Shown here: in pieces, positions 1-7,362 of the stretch
How positions within the stretch are numbered: position 1 is the stretch's first letter
Layout: the number at the start of each line of letters is the position of its first letter
Source of the DNA: Maritimibacter sp.
GTDB lineage: Bacteria > Pseudomonadota > Alphaproteobacteria > Rhodobacterales > Rhodobacteraceae
DNA: 8,217 nt
Direction: 5' to 3'
Assembly: GCA_020441225.1 (NCBI GenBank)
Contig: JAGRMP010000477.1
Span: 21,012 to 29,228, forward strand
The notes under the pieces: generated by a model
Told to the model about the DNA's origin: nothing
Databases searched by the model: none
What the model saw: only the letters and a program-made list of their open reading frames with translations
Translations under genes and position numbers: made by a program

Positions 1-267
1 ACGGAAACGACCGCGCCGCGACGACCCCGGTGAACGCCGCCCGCCCGGGCGCGGCGCCGCCTTGTCCCCCGGACCCCGCAGCGCCATGCGCGCAAGGCCC
101 CGGCCCGATGCACGCGCCCCGGCGGTTCCCGGCCCCGACCGCCCGGTCCCCCGTAACCGACCGTTTCGTCACAATAATATCCGGCCGCAACCTCGACTTG
201 GCCCGATTCCCCGCTATCGTGCAGCCGAGGACATCCTTCCGCCGAAGGATGCGAATAGGGACAGCCC
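1..267. other. Upstream region without a supported gene
   Basis: No convincing gene is visible here. The open frames that cross it translate to Pro/Arg/Ala-rich low-complexity sequence with no recognisable motif, and they run into the start of the next gene out of frame. The first 33 bases read as ten codons followed by TGA at 31-33, so they could be the tail of an upstream gene, but ten codons cannot be identified. Bases 163-180 are a small AT-richer island in very GC-rich DNA, as is common in a promoter region. Confidence 0.5.
192..220 (+). promoter_or_regulatory. Candidate sigma-70-type promoter for the cyclodeaminase gene
   Basis: CTCGAC at 192-197 and TATCGT at 215-220 are separated by 17 bases, 47 bases before the ATG at 268. 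The first box is one base from CTTGAC, a form seen at alphaproteobacterial -35 sites, and the second is a partial -10 match. A competing -10 (AATAAT, 173-178) lies in the AT-richer island but has no good -35 partner. This is pattern matching only. Confidence 0.25.
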
Positions 268-1284
268 ATGGTGCATGACATCCGGATCGTGACCGAAACC
301 GAACTGCGCCAGGCGGTCACGTTGGATCTCGACACGGTCGACATGGTGGAGCGGGCCTTCACTGCCCTCGCCACCGGTGCCGTGACGATGCCGCCGGACC
401 TCACCCTGCCGCTCGCGGGCGGCGACGGCGCGGTCGATGTCGCGACCGCCCGGATCGACGGGCTCGACAGCTACGCGGTCAAGATCCTCTCCGGCCTGCG
501 CGACACGCCCGATATCCGCCGGCCCGGCCGCGACGGGCTGGTGGTCAACTTCTCCGCCGACACCGGGGCGGTCGCGGCGGTCTTTCTCGACAACGGTTAT
601 CTCACCGATCTGCGCACCGCCGCCGCCGGGGCCGTCGCCGCGCGCTACCTCGCGCCCGAGGATGTGACCACCGCCGGGGTGATCGGCGCGGGCGCCCAGG
701 CGAGCCTGCAGATCAAGGCCGCCCGGCTGGTGCGCCCCTTCGACCGCGTGCTGGTTTATGGCCGCGACCCGCAGAACGCCGCCGCCTGCGCCGCCGATCT
801 GGCCGCCAGCCTGCCGGTCGAGGTCGAGGTCACCACCGACCCCGAGGTTCTGGTCAAACGCTCGCAGCTCGTCATCACCGCCACCTCGGCGCAGGTGCCG
901 ATCCTGATGGCGGACTGGATGCACAACGAGTTGCATGTCACCGCGGTCGGGACCGACCAGGCCGAGCGCAACGAGATCGACCCGGCCGGCGTCGCCCGCG
1001 CCGACCTCTTCGTCTGCGATCATGCCGAAAGCTGTGCCCAGGCCGGCGAGCTGCGCGCCGCACACGCCTTCGGGCTGTTCACCGAGGCCAACCCGCCCGA
1101 GCTCGGCGAGATCGTGACCGGCCGCCATCCGGGCCGCCGCTCGCCCGCCCAGATCACGATCTGCGATCTGACCGGCACCGGCGCGCTCGACACCGCCATC
1201 GCCGCCCATGCCGCCGCCCGGCTCAGCGAAACCGGCACCGTCATCCGCGCCCGCCACCGCCCGCAATCGCCGTTGTCGCGCTAG
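268..1284 (+). CDS. Ornithine cyclodeaminase / mu-crystallin family enzyme, EutC-like
   Basis: A complete 338-residue protein, the usual length for this NAD(P)-dependent family. The Rossmann dinucleotide motif GVIGAGAQA is at residues 137-145. Lys72 in the AVKI stretch, Arg116 in TDLRTAAAG and Asp230 in VGTD align by context with catalytic or substrate-binding positions of ornithine cyclodeaminase. The N-terminal and C-terminal phrases (DNGYLTD, HVTAVGTD, ITICDLTGTG) resemble EutC, the ectoine-utilisation member, more than classical ornithine cyclodeaminase; this rests on remembered family sequences. Substrate is uncertain: the family includes ornithine cyclodeaminases, ketimine and iminosuccinate reductases, and alanine dehydrogenases. 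No EutB or other ectoine gene is visible beside it. The ATG start is preceded by AGGGA at 257-261, six bases upstream. It appears to be a separate transcription unit from tamA. A cytoplasmic enzyme is expected, as there is no signal peptide. Confidence 0.9.
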   Translation: MVHDIRIVTETELRQAVTLDLDTVDMVERAFTALATGAVTMPPDLTLPLAGGDGAVDVATARIDGLDSYAVKILSGLRDTPDIRRPGRDGLVVNFSADTGAVAAVFLDNGYLTDLRTAAAGAVAARYLAPEDVTTAGVIGAGAQASLQIKAARLVRPFDRVLVYGRDPQNAAACAADLAASLPVEVEVTTDPEVLVKRSQLVITATSAQVPILMADWMHNELHVTAVGTDQAERNEIDPAGVARADLFVCDHAESCAQAGELRAAHAFGLFTEANPPELGEIVTGRHPGRRSPAQITICDLTGTGALDTAIAAHAAARLSETGTVIRARHRPQSPLSR

Positions 1285-1353
1285 CACGCGGTAGCGGACC
1301 CCGAGGCGCCCGCGGTCCATCACGTTTTCGCGGATCGACGCCGAGCGGCGGAA

Positions 1354-1369
1354 CAACCGGTTGCAACCG
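1354..1369. promoter_or_regulatory. Interlocked palindromes upstream of tamA
   Basis: CAACCGGTTG (1354-1363) and CGGTTGCAACCG (1358-1369) are both perfect palindromes and share six bases. The result is three CAACCG/CGGTTG half-sites in alternating orientation within 16 bases. They lie about 120 bases before the tamA ATG in a non-coding spacer. An operator for a dimeric regulator is possible but no regulator family is recognised. Confidence 0.3.
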
Positions 1370-1390
1370 CCCCGGCTCCCCGGCCATGAT
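1361..1390 (+). promoter_or_regulatory. Weak promoter candidate for tamAB
   Basis: TTGCAA (1361-1366) and CATGAT (1385-1390) each match four of six bases of the sigma-70 boxes and are 18 bases apart. The -35 candidate sits inside the overlapping palindromes, so a protein bound there would be expected to interfere with it. It is the best pair I can find in the 1285-1487 spacer, but the match is poor. Confidence 0.2.
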
Positions 1391-1487
1391 GGATCCAGGG
1401 GCTGCACACGAACGTAGGAACCTTGTCCGAGTCGGCAGGGCAGACCGCGCTGTGGGTTCGGCCCTTTGTTCTGGCTGGGGTCCGGCA

Positions 1488-3290
1488 ATGGCGAAAACGA
1501 CACATCTTTCCCGGGTTCTCGGCGTGGCGCTTGCCGCGGCCGCCCTGCCGGCTGCCGCACAACAGCTCGATTTTGCTGTCTCCGGCGCGGACAAGGCGCT
1601 CACCAGCGCGCTCCAGGGCGCCTCGCTCCTCTACGCCGGACAGCAGGAGGCCGATCGCGACCCGCGCGATGTGCTCGCGGCCGCCCGGGCCGATTACGCC
1701 CGGATCATCAACGCGCTCTACGCCGAAGGCTATTACGGCGGCGCGGTCTGGATCCGTGTCGATGGCCGCGAGGCGGCCTCGATGTCGCCCTTCGCGGCGC
1801 CCGCTGAGATCGGCAATGTCTCGGTCGAGATCGATCCCGGCCCGTTGTTCACCTTCGGCGACGTGATGATCGGCCCGCGCGCGCCCGGCTCCACCGCGCC
1901 TGGAGATGTCGCGACCGGCGCGCCGGCCTACAGCACCGCGGTGCAGGCGGCGGTCGACGGTGCCGTCTCCGACTGGCGCGATGCCGGCCGGGCCAAGGTG
2001 GCGGTCGCGGGGCAGAGCGTGACCGCCGACCACCGCAGCCAGACGCTCGATGCCCAGGTCCGCCTCGCCCCCGGGCCGGTCGTGACCCTCGGCAACCTCG
2101 TGCAGACCACGCCGTCCGCGGTGCGCGCCGAGCGGGTGCAGGTGATCGCGGGCCTGCCCACCGGCGAGACCTATTCGCCCGCCGAGGTCGAGGAAGCGGC
2201 CAACCGGCTCAGGCGCACCGGCGCTTTCGCCTCGGTCGCGGTCACCGAGGCCGAGACCCTCGGGCCCGGCGACACGATGGATATCGAACTTGCGCTCGCC
2301 GACGAGAAACCGCGCCGCTTCGGCTTCGGCGCCGAGCTCGCCTCGCTCGAAGGGCTCACGATCTCGGGCTACTGGATGCACCGCAATTTCCTCGGCGGCG
2401 CCGAACGGCTCAGGATCGACGGCGAGGTGTCGCATATCGACGGCACCCTCGACAACATGGACGCGGACGTCACCGCGCGGCTCGACATCCCCGCGGCGCT
2501 CGGCACCGACAACGATGTCTTCGTCGAACTCGAGGGCGGCTATTTCCAGGAACCTGGCTACGAATTCGGCCTCGGCTCCGGCGGCGTCGGCGTGCACCGG
2601 CGCTTCAGCCCGGAGCTCGAAGGCGAGCTGGGGCTGGCCTATGCCTATGCGGTGTTCAAGGACCCGCTCGGCGACACCACCTTTTCCTATGTCTCGGTCC
2701 CGGCCAACCTGACCTGGGACCGGCGCGACAACGCGCTCGACCCGACCACCGGCACCTATGTCTTCGCCGAGCTGGAGCCGCTTTACGAATTCAACGGCGA
2801 AACCTTTGCCGCCCGTGGCTCGGTCGACGCCCGCGCCTATTACGGGCTGCAAGATGGCGACCTCGTGCTCGCGGGCCGGGCGGTGGCGGGCTATGTCCTC
2901 GCCGACAACGCCAGCGACGTGCCGTCCGATTTCCTGTTCTACTCCGGCGGCGGCGGCACCGTGCGCGGCTTCCCATACCAGTCGATGGGCGCGGGGCCGG
3001 GCGGCGACAATTCGGTCGGCGGGCGCACCTTCCTCGGGGGGTCTGCCGAGCTGCGCTACAAGGTGACCGACCAGATCGGCGTCGTCGGCTTTGCCGATGC
3101 CGGGCGGGTCGGCGCCGACAGTTTCCTCGACACCGCCGACTGGCAGATCAGCGCGGGCGCCGGGGTGCGCTACTACACCGGTCTCGGCCCGATCCGGCTC
3201 GACGTCGCCGTGCCGGTCTCCGGCCCCGGCGCCAGCCTCGACACGATCTGGGACGCGCAGCTCTACATCGGGATCGGGCAGGCGTTTTGA
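1488..3290 (+). CDS. tamA: TamA: outer-membrane Omp85-family barrel with POTRA domains
   Basis: A 600-residue protein of the BamA/TamA family. With TamB it forms the translocation and assembly module that helps insert certain outer-membrane proteins, and TamAB-type systems have also been linked to lipid transport. An in-frame ATG exists at 1386, but I chose 1488 because it gives a clean signal peptide (residues 1-24, hydrophobic LGVALAAAAL, ending PAAA before QQ); only GGGG at 1477-1480 resembles a ribosome binding site. Residues about 27-272 would be three POTRA-like domains; 273-600 the beta-barrel. VRGF at 492-495 is the Omp85 signature motif, GFADAG (534-539) is a further typical strand, and the chain ends in Phe600, the usual outer-membrane C-terminal signal. 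Its stop codon overlaps the tamB start, indicating one operon. BamA is less likely because only three POTRA regions fit and tamB follows. Confidence 0.92.
   Translation: MAKTTHLSRVLGVALAAAALPAAAQQLDFAVSGADKALTSALQGASLLYAGQQEADRDPRDVLAAARADYARIINALYAEGYYGGAVWIRVDGREAASMSPFAAPAEIGNVSVEIDPGPLFTFGDVMIGPRAPGSTAPGDVATGAPAYSTAVQAAVDGAVSDWRDAGRAKVAVAGQSVTADHRSQTLDAQVRLAPGPVVTLGNLVQTTPSAVRAERVQVIAGLPTGETYSPAEVEEAANRLRRTGAFASVAVTEAETLGPGDTMDIELALADEKPRRFGFGAELASLEGLTISGYWMHRNFLGGAERLRIDGEVSHIDGTLDNMDADVTARLDIPAALGTDNDVFVELEGGYFQEPGYEFGLGSGGVGVHRRFSPELEGELGLAYAYAVFKDPLGDTTFSYVSVPANLTWDRRDNALDPTTGTYVFAELEPLYEFNGETFAARGSVDARAYYGLQDGDLVLAGRAVAGYVLADNASDVPSDFLFYSGGGGTVRGFPYQSMGAGPGGDNSVGGRTFLGGSAELRYKVTDQIGVVGFADAGRVGADSFLDTADWQISAGAGVRYYTGLGPIRLDVAVPVSGPGASLDTIWDAQLYIGIGQAF
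3276..3290 (+). promoter_or_regulatory. tamA/tamB junction: weak RBS and TTG start overlapping the stop
   Basis: GGGCAGG (3276-3282) sits four bases before TTG (3287-3289), which overlaps the tamA TGA (3288-3290). The weak Shine-Dalgarno match, rare start codon and overlap together suggest that TamB translation depends on ribosomes finishing TamA. Confidence 0.5.
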
Positions 3291-6200
3291 CCCGTCTCGC
3301 GCCTCTCCTGGCCGCGACCTTCTTCGCGGTCCTCCCGGCCTTTGCGCAGGATGGCGGGGCCGATGCGGCCGAGGACGACAAGTCGATCCTGGAAAACTTC
3401 CTGCAGGACAATCTCTCCGCCGCGGGCCGCACGGTCGAGGTTACCGGCTTTTCCGGTGCGCTCTCGTCGCAGGCGACGATGCAGCGGTTGACCGTGGCCG
3501 ATGACGAGGGCGTCTGGCTCACCATCGAAAACGCCGAGCTCAACTGGACCCGCTCGGCGCTCCTGCGCGGCCGGCTGGAGATCGACGCGCTCACGGCCGA
3601 ACGGATCGAGGTGGTCCGCGCCCCGGTCGCGGTCAGCGACGGGCCGCAGCCCGCGACCTCGGATTTCGCCCTGCCGGAGCTGCCGGTCTCGATCAACATC
3701 GGCGAGATCTCCGCCGCCCAGCTGGTGCTCGGCGAACCGCTCCTCGGGATGCCGGTCGAGATGAGTCTCCAGGGCGGCGGCCAGCTCGAAGACGGCGCCG
3801 GCGAGGCCGCGGTCACGCTCGAGCGGATCGACGGCCAGACCGGGCGCTTCAGCCTTGCGGCCGCCTATGCCAACGACACCGGCGTGCTCGCGCTCGACCT
3901 CGATCTCGACGAGGGCAGGGACGGGATCGTCGCCACGCTCACCGGGCTCCCCGGCAGCGCGCCGCTCGCCTTCACGCTCAAGGGCACCGGCCCGATCGAC
4001 GATTACACCGCCGATCTTGCGCTGGCGACCGACGGCGCGAACCGGATCGGCGGCCAGGTCACGCTCGACCGCACCGACCCCGCCGGGCCGATGGCCTTCA
4101 CCGCCAAGTTGCAGGGCGACCCGACCGCGCTTCTGGCGCCGGATTTCCACGATTTCTTCGGCGACGACGTGCAGCTCGCGGTCGAAGGCCAGCGCGCGCC
4201 CGACGGGCAGCTCGACCTCTCGACCCTCGACATCGCCGCCGATGCCCTGACCCTGTCCGGCGAGGCCGTGATTGCGCCCGGCGGCTGGCCGGAACGGGCG
4301 CTGCTCTCCGGGACGCTCGCTTCGCCCAACGGCCGCGCGGTGCGCCTGCCGCTCGGGGGCGACCCCACCTGGGTCGACCGCGCCGAGCTGTCCTTCGACT
4401 ACGACGCTGCGCGCGGCGACGATTGGCGCGCCGAAATCACCCTCGACACCTTCTCGCGGCCGGATGTTCGGATCGGCCGCGCCGCGCTGGTCGCGGACGG
4501 AACGCTCACGCCCGGCGGCAACGGCACGCCGCCCGCGTTCGGCGGCCATGTCGAGCTGACGGCGACGCGCCTCGGCGGTCCTCCCGACAGCCCGGCCGAA
4601 GCGCTCGGCCCCGACCTCACCGGCAGCTTCGATCTCGGCCGCACCAGCGGCGATGTGCTCGCGTTTACCAACCTCGATCTCGGCGGCTCCGACTACCGGC
4701 TTACCGGCCTGGTGACCCTCGACACCGTGGTCGAAAAGCTCGACCTCGTGGCCGAGGGCGCGGTGACGCTCAGCGCGAACGACCTCTCCCGTTTCGCCGC
4801 GCTTTCGGGCCAGGCGCTCACCGGCGCGGCGCGGCTCGACATCGCCGGCAATGCGGCGCTGCCGGGCGGGCCCTTCGATGTCGACATCACCGGGTCGGGC
4901 CGCGACCTCGGCGTGGGCATCCCCGAGGCCGACCGGCTGTTTGCGGGCGCGAGCACGCTCGCGATCTCCGCCGCCCGTACCGCCGAAGGCACCGAGATCG
5001 ACCGGTTCGACATCCGCGCGCCGGGCGCTTCGGCCACCGGCACCGGCTGGCTCGCGGCCGATGCCTCCCAGCTCGCGCTGCGCCTCGATCTGCCCGACGC
5101 CGCGCTGCTGGCCGACGGGCTCGACGGCCCGCTCTCGGCCCAGGCGACGGCGCTCCAGCGCGGCCGCGACTGGGATATCGCCCTCGACGCCACCGGACCC
5201 GGCGGCGCGCAGGTCAAGCTCACGGGCCTCGCCGAGACCCGCAAGCGTGGCCTCATCCGGGTCTCGGGCGATGTCTCGGGAGGGATCGACCGGCTCGCCG
5301 CCTGGTCGGGCCTCGCCAGGCGCGACATCTCGGGCAGCGCGCGGTTCACCGCCTCGGGGGAATTCGAGCCCGAGGATGGGCGGTTCTCGCTCACGGGCAC
5401 GGCCGACGGGCAGGATCTCGATTTCGGCCTCGGCACCGCCGACCGCCTCACTGCCGGGGCCTCGACCGCCAGTTTCGAGATCCGCCGCAACAGGAACGGC
5501 GTCTACATCGTCGACCAGTTCAGCTTGGAGACGCCGGAGCTCAGCCTCAACGCCAATGGCCGCGCCGCCGACGAGATGCCGCGGATCACCTTCGACGGCC
5601 GGCTGCGCGATCTCGGCCCCTTCGTCCCCGGCCTGCCGGGCGCGCTCACCGCCTCGGGCACCGCCAACCTCACCGACACCGGCTGGCGGGTGAAACTCAC
5701 CGGCGACGGTCCCGGCGGGACCGCGCTCGACGTCTCGGGCAATGTGGCGGGCGACGTCCAGAGCGCCGATCTCGCGCTCAGGGGCCGCGCGCCGCTCGCC
5801 ATGGTCAATGGCATGATCGCGCCCCGCGCGCTCTCGGGCATGGCGGCCTTCGATCTGCGCCTCGACGGCCCGCTCGAACTCGGGTCGCTCTCGGGCCGGA
5901 TCACCACCGACGGCGCCCGCGCGGCGCTGCCCACGGTCGGGATCTCGCTCGACCCGCTCGACGCGACGGTGCGCCTCGCCTCCGGCCAGGCCGATGTCGA
6001 CGTGAACGCCAAGGTCTCCTCGGGCGGGCGGATCGCGGTCCGCGGCCCCGTGGCGCTCACCGCGCCGTATCTCGGCACGCTCTCGATCGACGCGCAGAAC
6101 GTGCACCTGCAGGACCCGACGCTCTACGACCTCACCCTCAACGGCAATCTCGTCGATGTCCGGCCCGCTCGCAGGCGGCGCCTCGATCACCGGCGGGGTG

Positions 6201-7060
6201 CAGCTCGGCAGCCGTCGAGCTTCAGATCCCCGAGACCGGCTTCGGCGCGGGCGGCGGCCTCGACGGGCTCAGACATGTCGGCACGCCCGCCCCGGTGCGC
6301 ACCACGCTCGCGCGCGCCGACATGGGGCACCGGCGGATCGTCCGGCAGCGGTGGCGGCGGGGCGGCCTACGGGCTCGGCATCACCATCTCGGCGCCGTCC
6401 GCGGTGTTCATCCGCGGCCGCGGGCTCGACGCCGAGCTCGGCGGCACGCTCACCGTGGGCGGCACGACGCAGAATGTGATCACAACCGGCGGGGTCACCC
6501 TGATCCGCGGCCGGCTCGACATCCTCGGCAACCGGCTCGCGCTCACCGAGGGCTCGGCCACGCTCCGCGGCAGCCTCGACCCGACGCTGAATTTGCGCGC
6601 CGAGACCACCGCCGCCGATACCGCGATCCAGATCGCCGTGGAAGGGCTCGCCTCGAACCCGACCGTGACCTTCAGCTCTTCGCCCGACCTGCCCGAGGAC
6701 GAGATCCTTGCGCGCCTGGTCTTCGGCCGCGGTCTCGACCAGATCTCGGCCTTCCAGGCGGTGAAACTCGCCTCCGCCATCGCCACCCTGTCGGGCAAGG
6801 GCGGGGCGGGGACGATTTCCAAGCTGCGCGAGGGCTTCGGCCTCGACGATCTCGACGTCACCACCGGCGAAGACGGCGGGCTCGAGGTGAGCGCCGGGAC
6901 CTATATCAGCGACAATGTCTATACCGACGTGACCGTGGGCGCGGACGGGCGGGCCGAGGTCAACCTCAACCTCACCCTCACGCCCAGCCTGACGGCGCGC
7001 GGCAGCGTCGGTTCGGACGGCAGCACCGGGATCGGGGTCTATTTCGAGAAAGACTATTGA
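3287..7060 (+). CDS. tamB: TamB: periplasm-spanning translocation and assembly module subunit
   Basis: A 1257-residue AsmA/TamB-type protein, the partner of TamA. Start is TTG at 3287, overlapping the tamA TGA (TTGA, 3287-3290); no other start in this frame preserves the N-terminal hydrophobic segment. Residues 1-20 look like a signal sequence (LLAATFFAVLPAFA before QD), whereas classical TamB keeps an uncleaved inner-membrane anchor. Residues about 30-930 are repetitive, beta-rich sequence with recurrent Gly/Asp/Leu patterns, as expected for the TamB beta-taco that would line a hydrophobic groove. The C-terminal TamB domain (formerly DUF490) covers about 930-1257, including FIRGRGLDAELGG (1041-1053), LIRGRLDILGNR and the aromatic end GVYFEKDY. 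Oddity: residues 956-1013 are Arg-rich and unlike the family, although no stop interrupts the frame; see 6152-6325. If that segment is genuine, the conserved domain carries an aberrant 58-residue insert-like stretch. Confidence 0.93.
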   Translation: MTRLAPLLAATFFAVLPAFAQDGGADAAEDDKSILENFLQDNLSAAGRTVEVTGFSGALSSQATMQRLTVADDEGVWLTIENAELNWTRSALLRGRLEIDALTAERIEVVRAPVAVSDGPQPATSDFALPELPVSINIGEISAAQLVLGEPLLGMPVEMSLQGGGQLEDGAGEAAVTLERIDGQTGRFSLAAAYANDTGVLALDLDLDEGRDGIVATLTGLPGSAPLAFTLKGTGPIDDYTADLALATDGANRIGGQVTLDRTDPAGPMAFTAKLQGDPTALLAPDFHDFFGDDVQLAVEGQRAPDGQLDLSTLDIAADALTLSGEAVIAPGGWPERALLSGTLASPNGRAVRLPLGGDPTWVDRAELSFDYDAARGDDWRAEITLDTFSRPDVRIGRAALVADGTLTPGGNGTPPAFGGHVELTATRLGGPPDSPAEALGPDLTGSFDLGRTSGDVLAFTNLDLGGSDYRLTGLVTLDTVVEKLDLVAEGAVTLSANDLSRFAALSGQALTGAARLDIAGNAALPGGPFDVDITGSGRDLGVGIPEADRLFAGASTLAISAARTAEGTEIDRFDIRAPGASATGTGWLAADASQLALRLDLPDAALLADGLDGPLSAQATALQRGRDWDIALDATGPGGAQVKLTGLAETRKRGLIRVSGDVSGGIDRLAAWSGLARRDISGSARFTASGEFEPEDGRFSLTGTADGQDLDFGLGTADRLTAGASTASFEIRRNRNGVYIVDQFSLETPELSLNANGRAADEMPRITFDGRLRDLGPFVPGLPGALTASGTANLTDTGWRVKLTGDGPGGTALDVSGNVAGDVQSADLALRGRAPLAMVNGMIAPRALSGMAAFDLRLDGPLELGSLSGRITTDGARAALPTVGISLDPLDATVRLASGQADVDVNAKVSSGGRIAVRGPVALTAPYLGTLSIDAQNVHLQDPTLYDLTLNGNLVDVRPARRRRLDHRRGAARQPSSFRSPRPASARAAASTGSDMSARPPRCAPRSRAPTWGTGGSSGSGGGGAAYGLGITISAPSAVFIRGRGLDAELGGTLTVGGTTQNVITTGGVTLIRGRLDILGNRLALTEGSATLRGSLDPTLNLRAETTAADTAIQIAVEGLASNPTVTFSSSPDLPEDEILARLVFGRGLDQISAFQAVKLASAIATLSGKGGAGTISKLREGFGLDDLDVTTGEDGGLEVSAGTYISDNVYTDVTVGADGRAEVNLNLTLTPSLTARGSVGSDGSTGIGVYFEKDY
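6152..6325 (+). other. Out-of-frame segment inside tamB (three apparent +1 shifts)
   Basis: In the annotated frame this segment gives 58 residues, 15 of them Arg, with no resemblance to TamB. Family-like sequence is found in the other frames: SMSGPLAGGASITGGVQLG from 6153-6209, then AVELQIPETGFGAGGG continuing to LARADM from 6211-6324. After that the original frame resumes at 6326 with GTGGSSG. Skipping G6152, A6210 and one G of the 6324-6327 run restores a continuous 57-residue reading. Third-position G/C also fits the alternative frames (35 of 38 codons in the second piece against 30 of 38 in the annotated frame). Two-base deletions at each point would give the same frame changes. Confidence 0.8.
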
Positions 7061-7072
7061 GCGGGCGCTTGT

Positions 7073-7142
7073 GGCCGGGCGGGGCCAAGGCTTTTGTGAA
7101 AAGCCTTGAAAAGCGGTTTGAGAAACCGCTTTCCGCCCGGCC
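7073..7142. repeat. Nested inverted repeats: stem enclosing two hairpins (three-way junction)
   Basis: GGCCGGGCGG (7073-7082) is the exact reverse complement of CCGCCCGGCC (7133-7142). Inside lie two perfect hairpins: AAGGCTTTT / AAAAGCCTT (7087-7095 with 7099-7107, loop GTG) and AAAGCGGTTT / AAACCGCTTT (7110-7119 with 7123-7132, loop GAG). Unpaired junction bases are GGCC (7083-7086) and GA (7108-7109). The element starts 12 bases after the tamB stop. It could protect the 3' end of the tamAB message, act in termination, or be a copy of a dispersed intergenic palindromic repeat. No U-run follows, so a standard intrinsic terminator is not shown. Confidence 0.8.
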
Positions 7143-7225
7143 CATCCGCAGAGCATCGTCCGTGCGGGGACCTCGTTTGGCGGGGGCGGGACCGGCAATT
7201 TCTGCGGCTGCACACAATCGCCCCG

Positions 7226-7252
7226 GTTTCGTCTAGAAGAAACAGTTTTTTT
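7226..7252 (+). terminator. Possible weak intrinsic terminator
   Basis: GTTTC (7226-7230) can pair with GAAAC (7239-7243) over an 8-base loop, followed after two bases by seven T (7246-7252). The stem is only five pairs and AT-rich, so it is weak. The T-run itself is unusual in this GC-rich DNA. It could instead be part of the rfbC leader or promoter. Confidence 0.2.
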
Positions 7253-7356
7253 CCGGTACCCGGCGGAGAACCCGGGGACCCAGACCATGACGCCCCCGGC
7301 GTTTGCACGTATCAAGGCCGCAACCGGCGCGATTGGCGCCTGGTGGGGTCCGCCGC

Positions 7357-7362
7357 GGAGGG
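7357..7362 (+). promoter_or_regulatory. Ribosome binding site that sets the rfbC start
   Basis: GGAGGG lies five bases before the ATG at 7368. It favours this start over the in-frame ATG at 7287, which would add 27 residues not expected at the N-terminus of the family. Confidence 0.75.

Noticed and set aside
1294..1318. GGACC/GGTCC inverted repeat after the cyclodeaminase gene as a terminator
   Set aside because: Only five base pairs around a 15-base loop and no T-run.
1386..1487. N-terminal extension of tamA from the ATG at 1386
   Set aside because: It would place 34 polar residues before a clear signal peptide and has no ribosome binding site.
214..1560. 448-codon - strand frame over the cyclodeaminase gene
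   Set aside because: Low-complexity Arg/Gly/Asp-rich translation opposite a well-supported enzyme.
1320..2852. 510-codon - strand frame opposite tamA
   Set aside because: Low-complexity translation opposite a gene with a signal peptide, VRGF motif and terminal Phe.
3263..6190. 975-codon open frame on the - strand opposite tamB
   Set aside because: It mirrors the tamB codons in GC-rich DNA and translates to Arg/Gly/Glu-rich low-complexity sequence without domains. The + strand frame is a clear TamB.
7073..7142. Integron attC site or CRISPR repeat as an explanation for the nested hairpins
   Set aside because: There are no attC core boxes, no integrase, no repeated spacer units and no cas genes.
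4423..7236. 937-codon + strand frame inside and beyond tamB
   Set aside because: It is Arg/Pro/His-rich shadow sequence except at 6211-6324, where it carries the displaced TamB piece. It is not a gene of its own.
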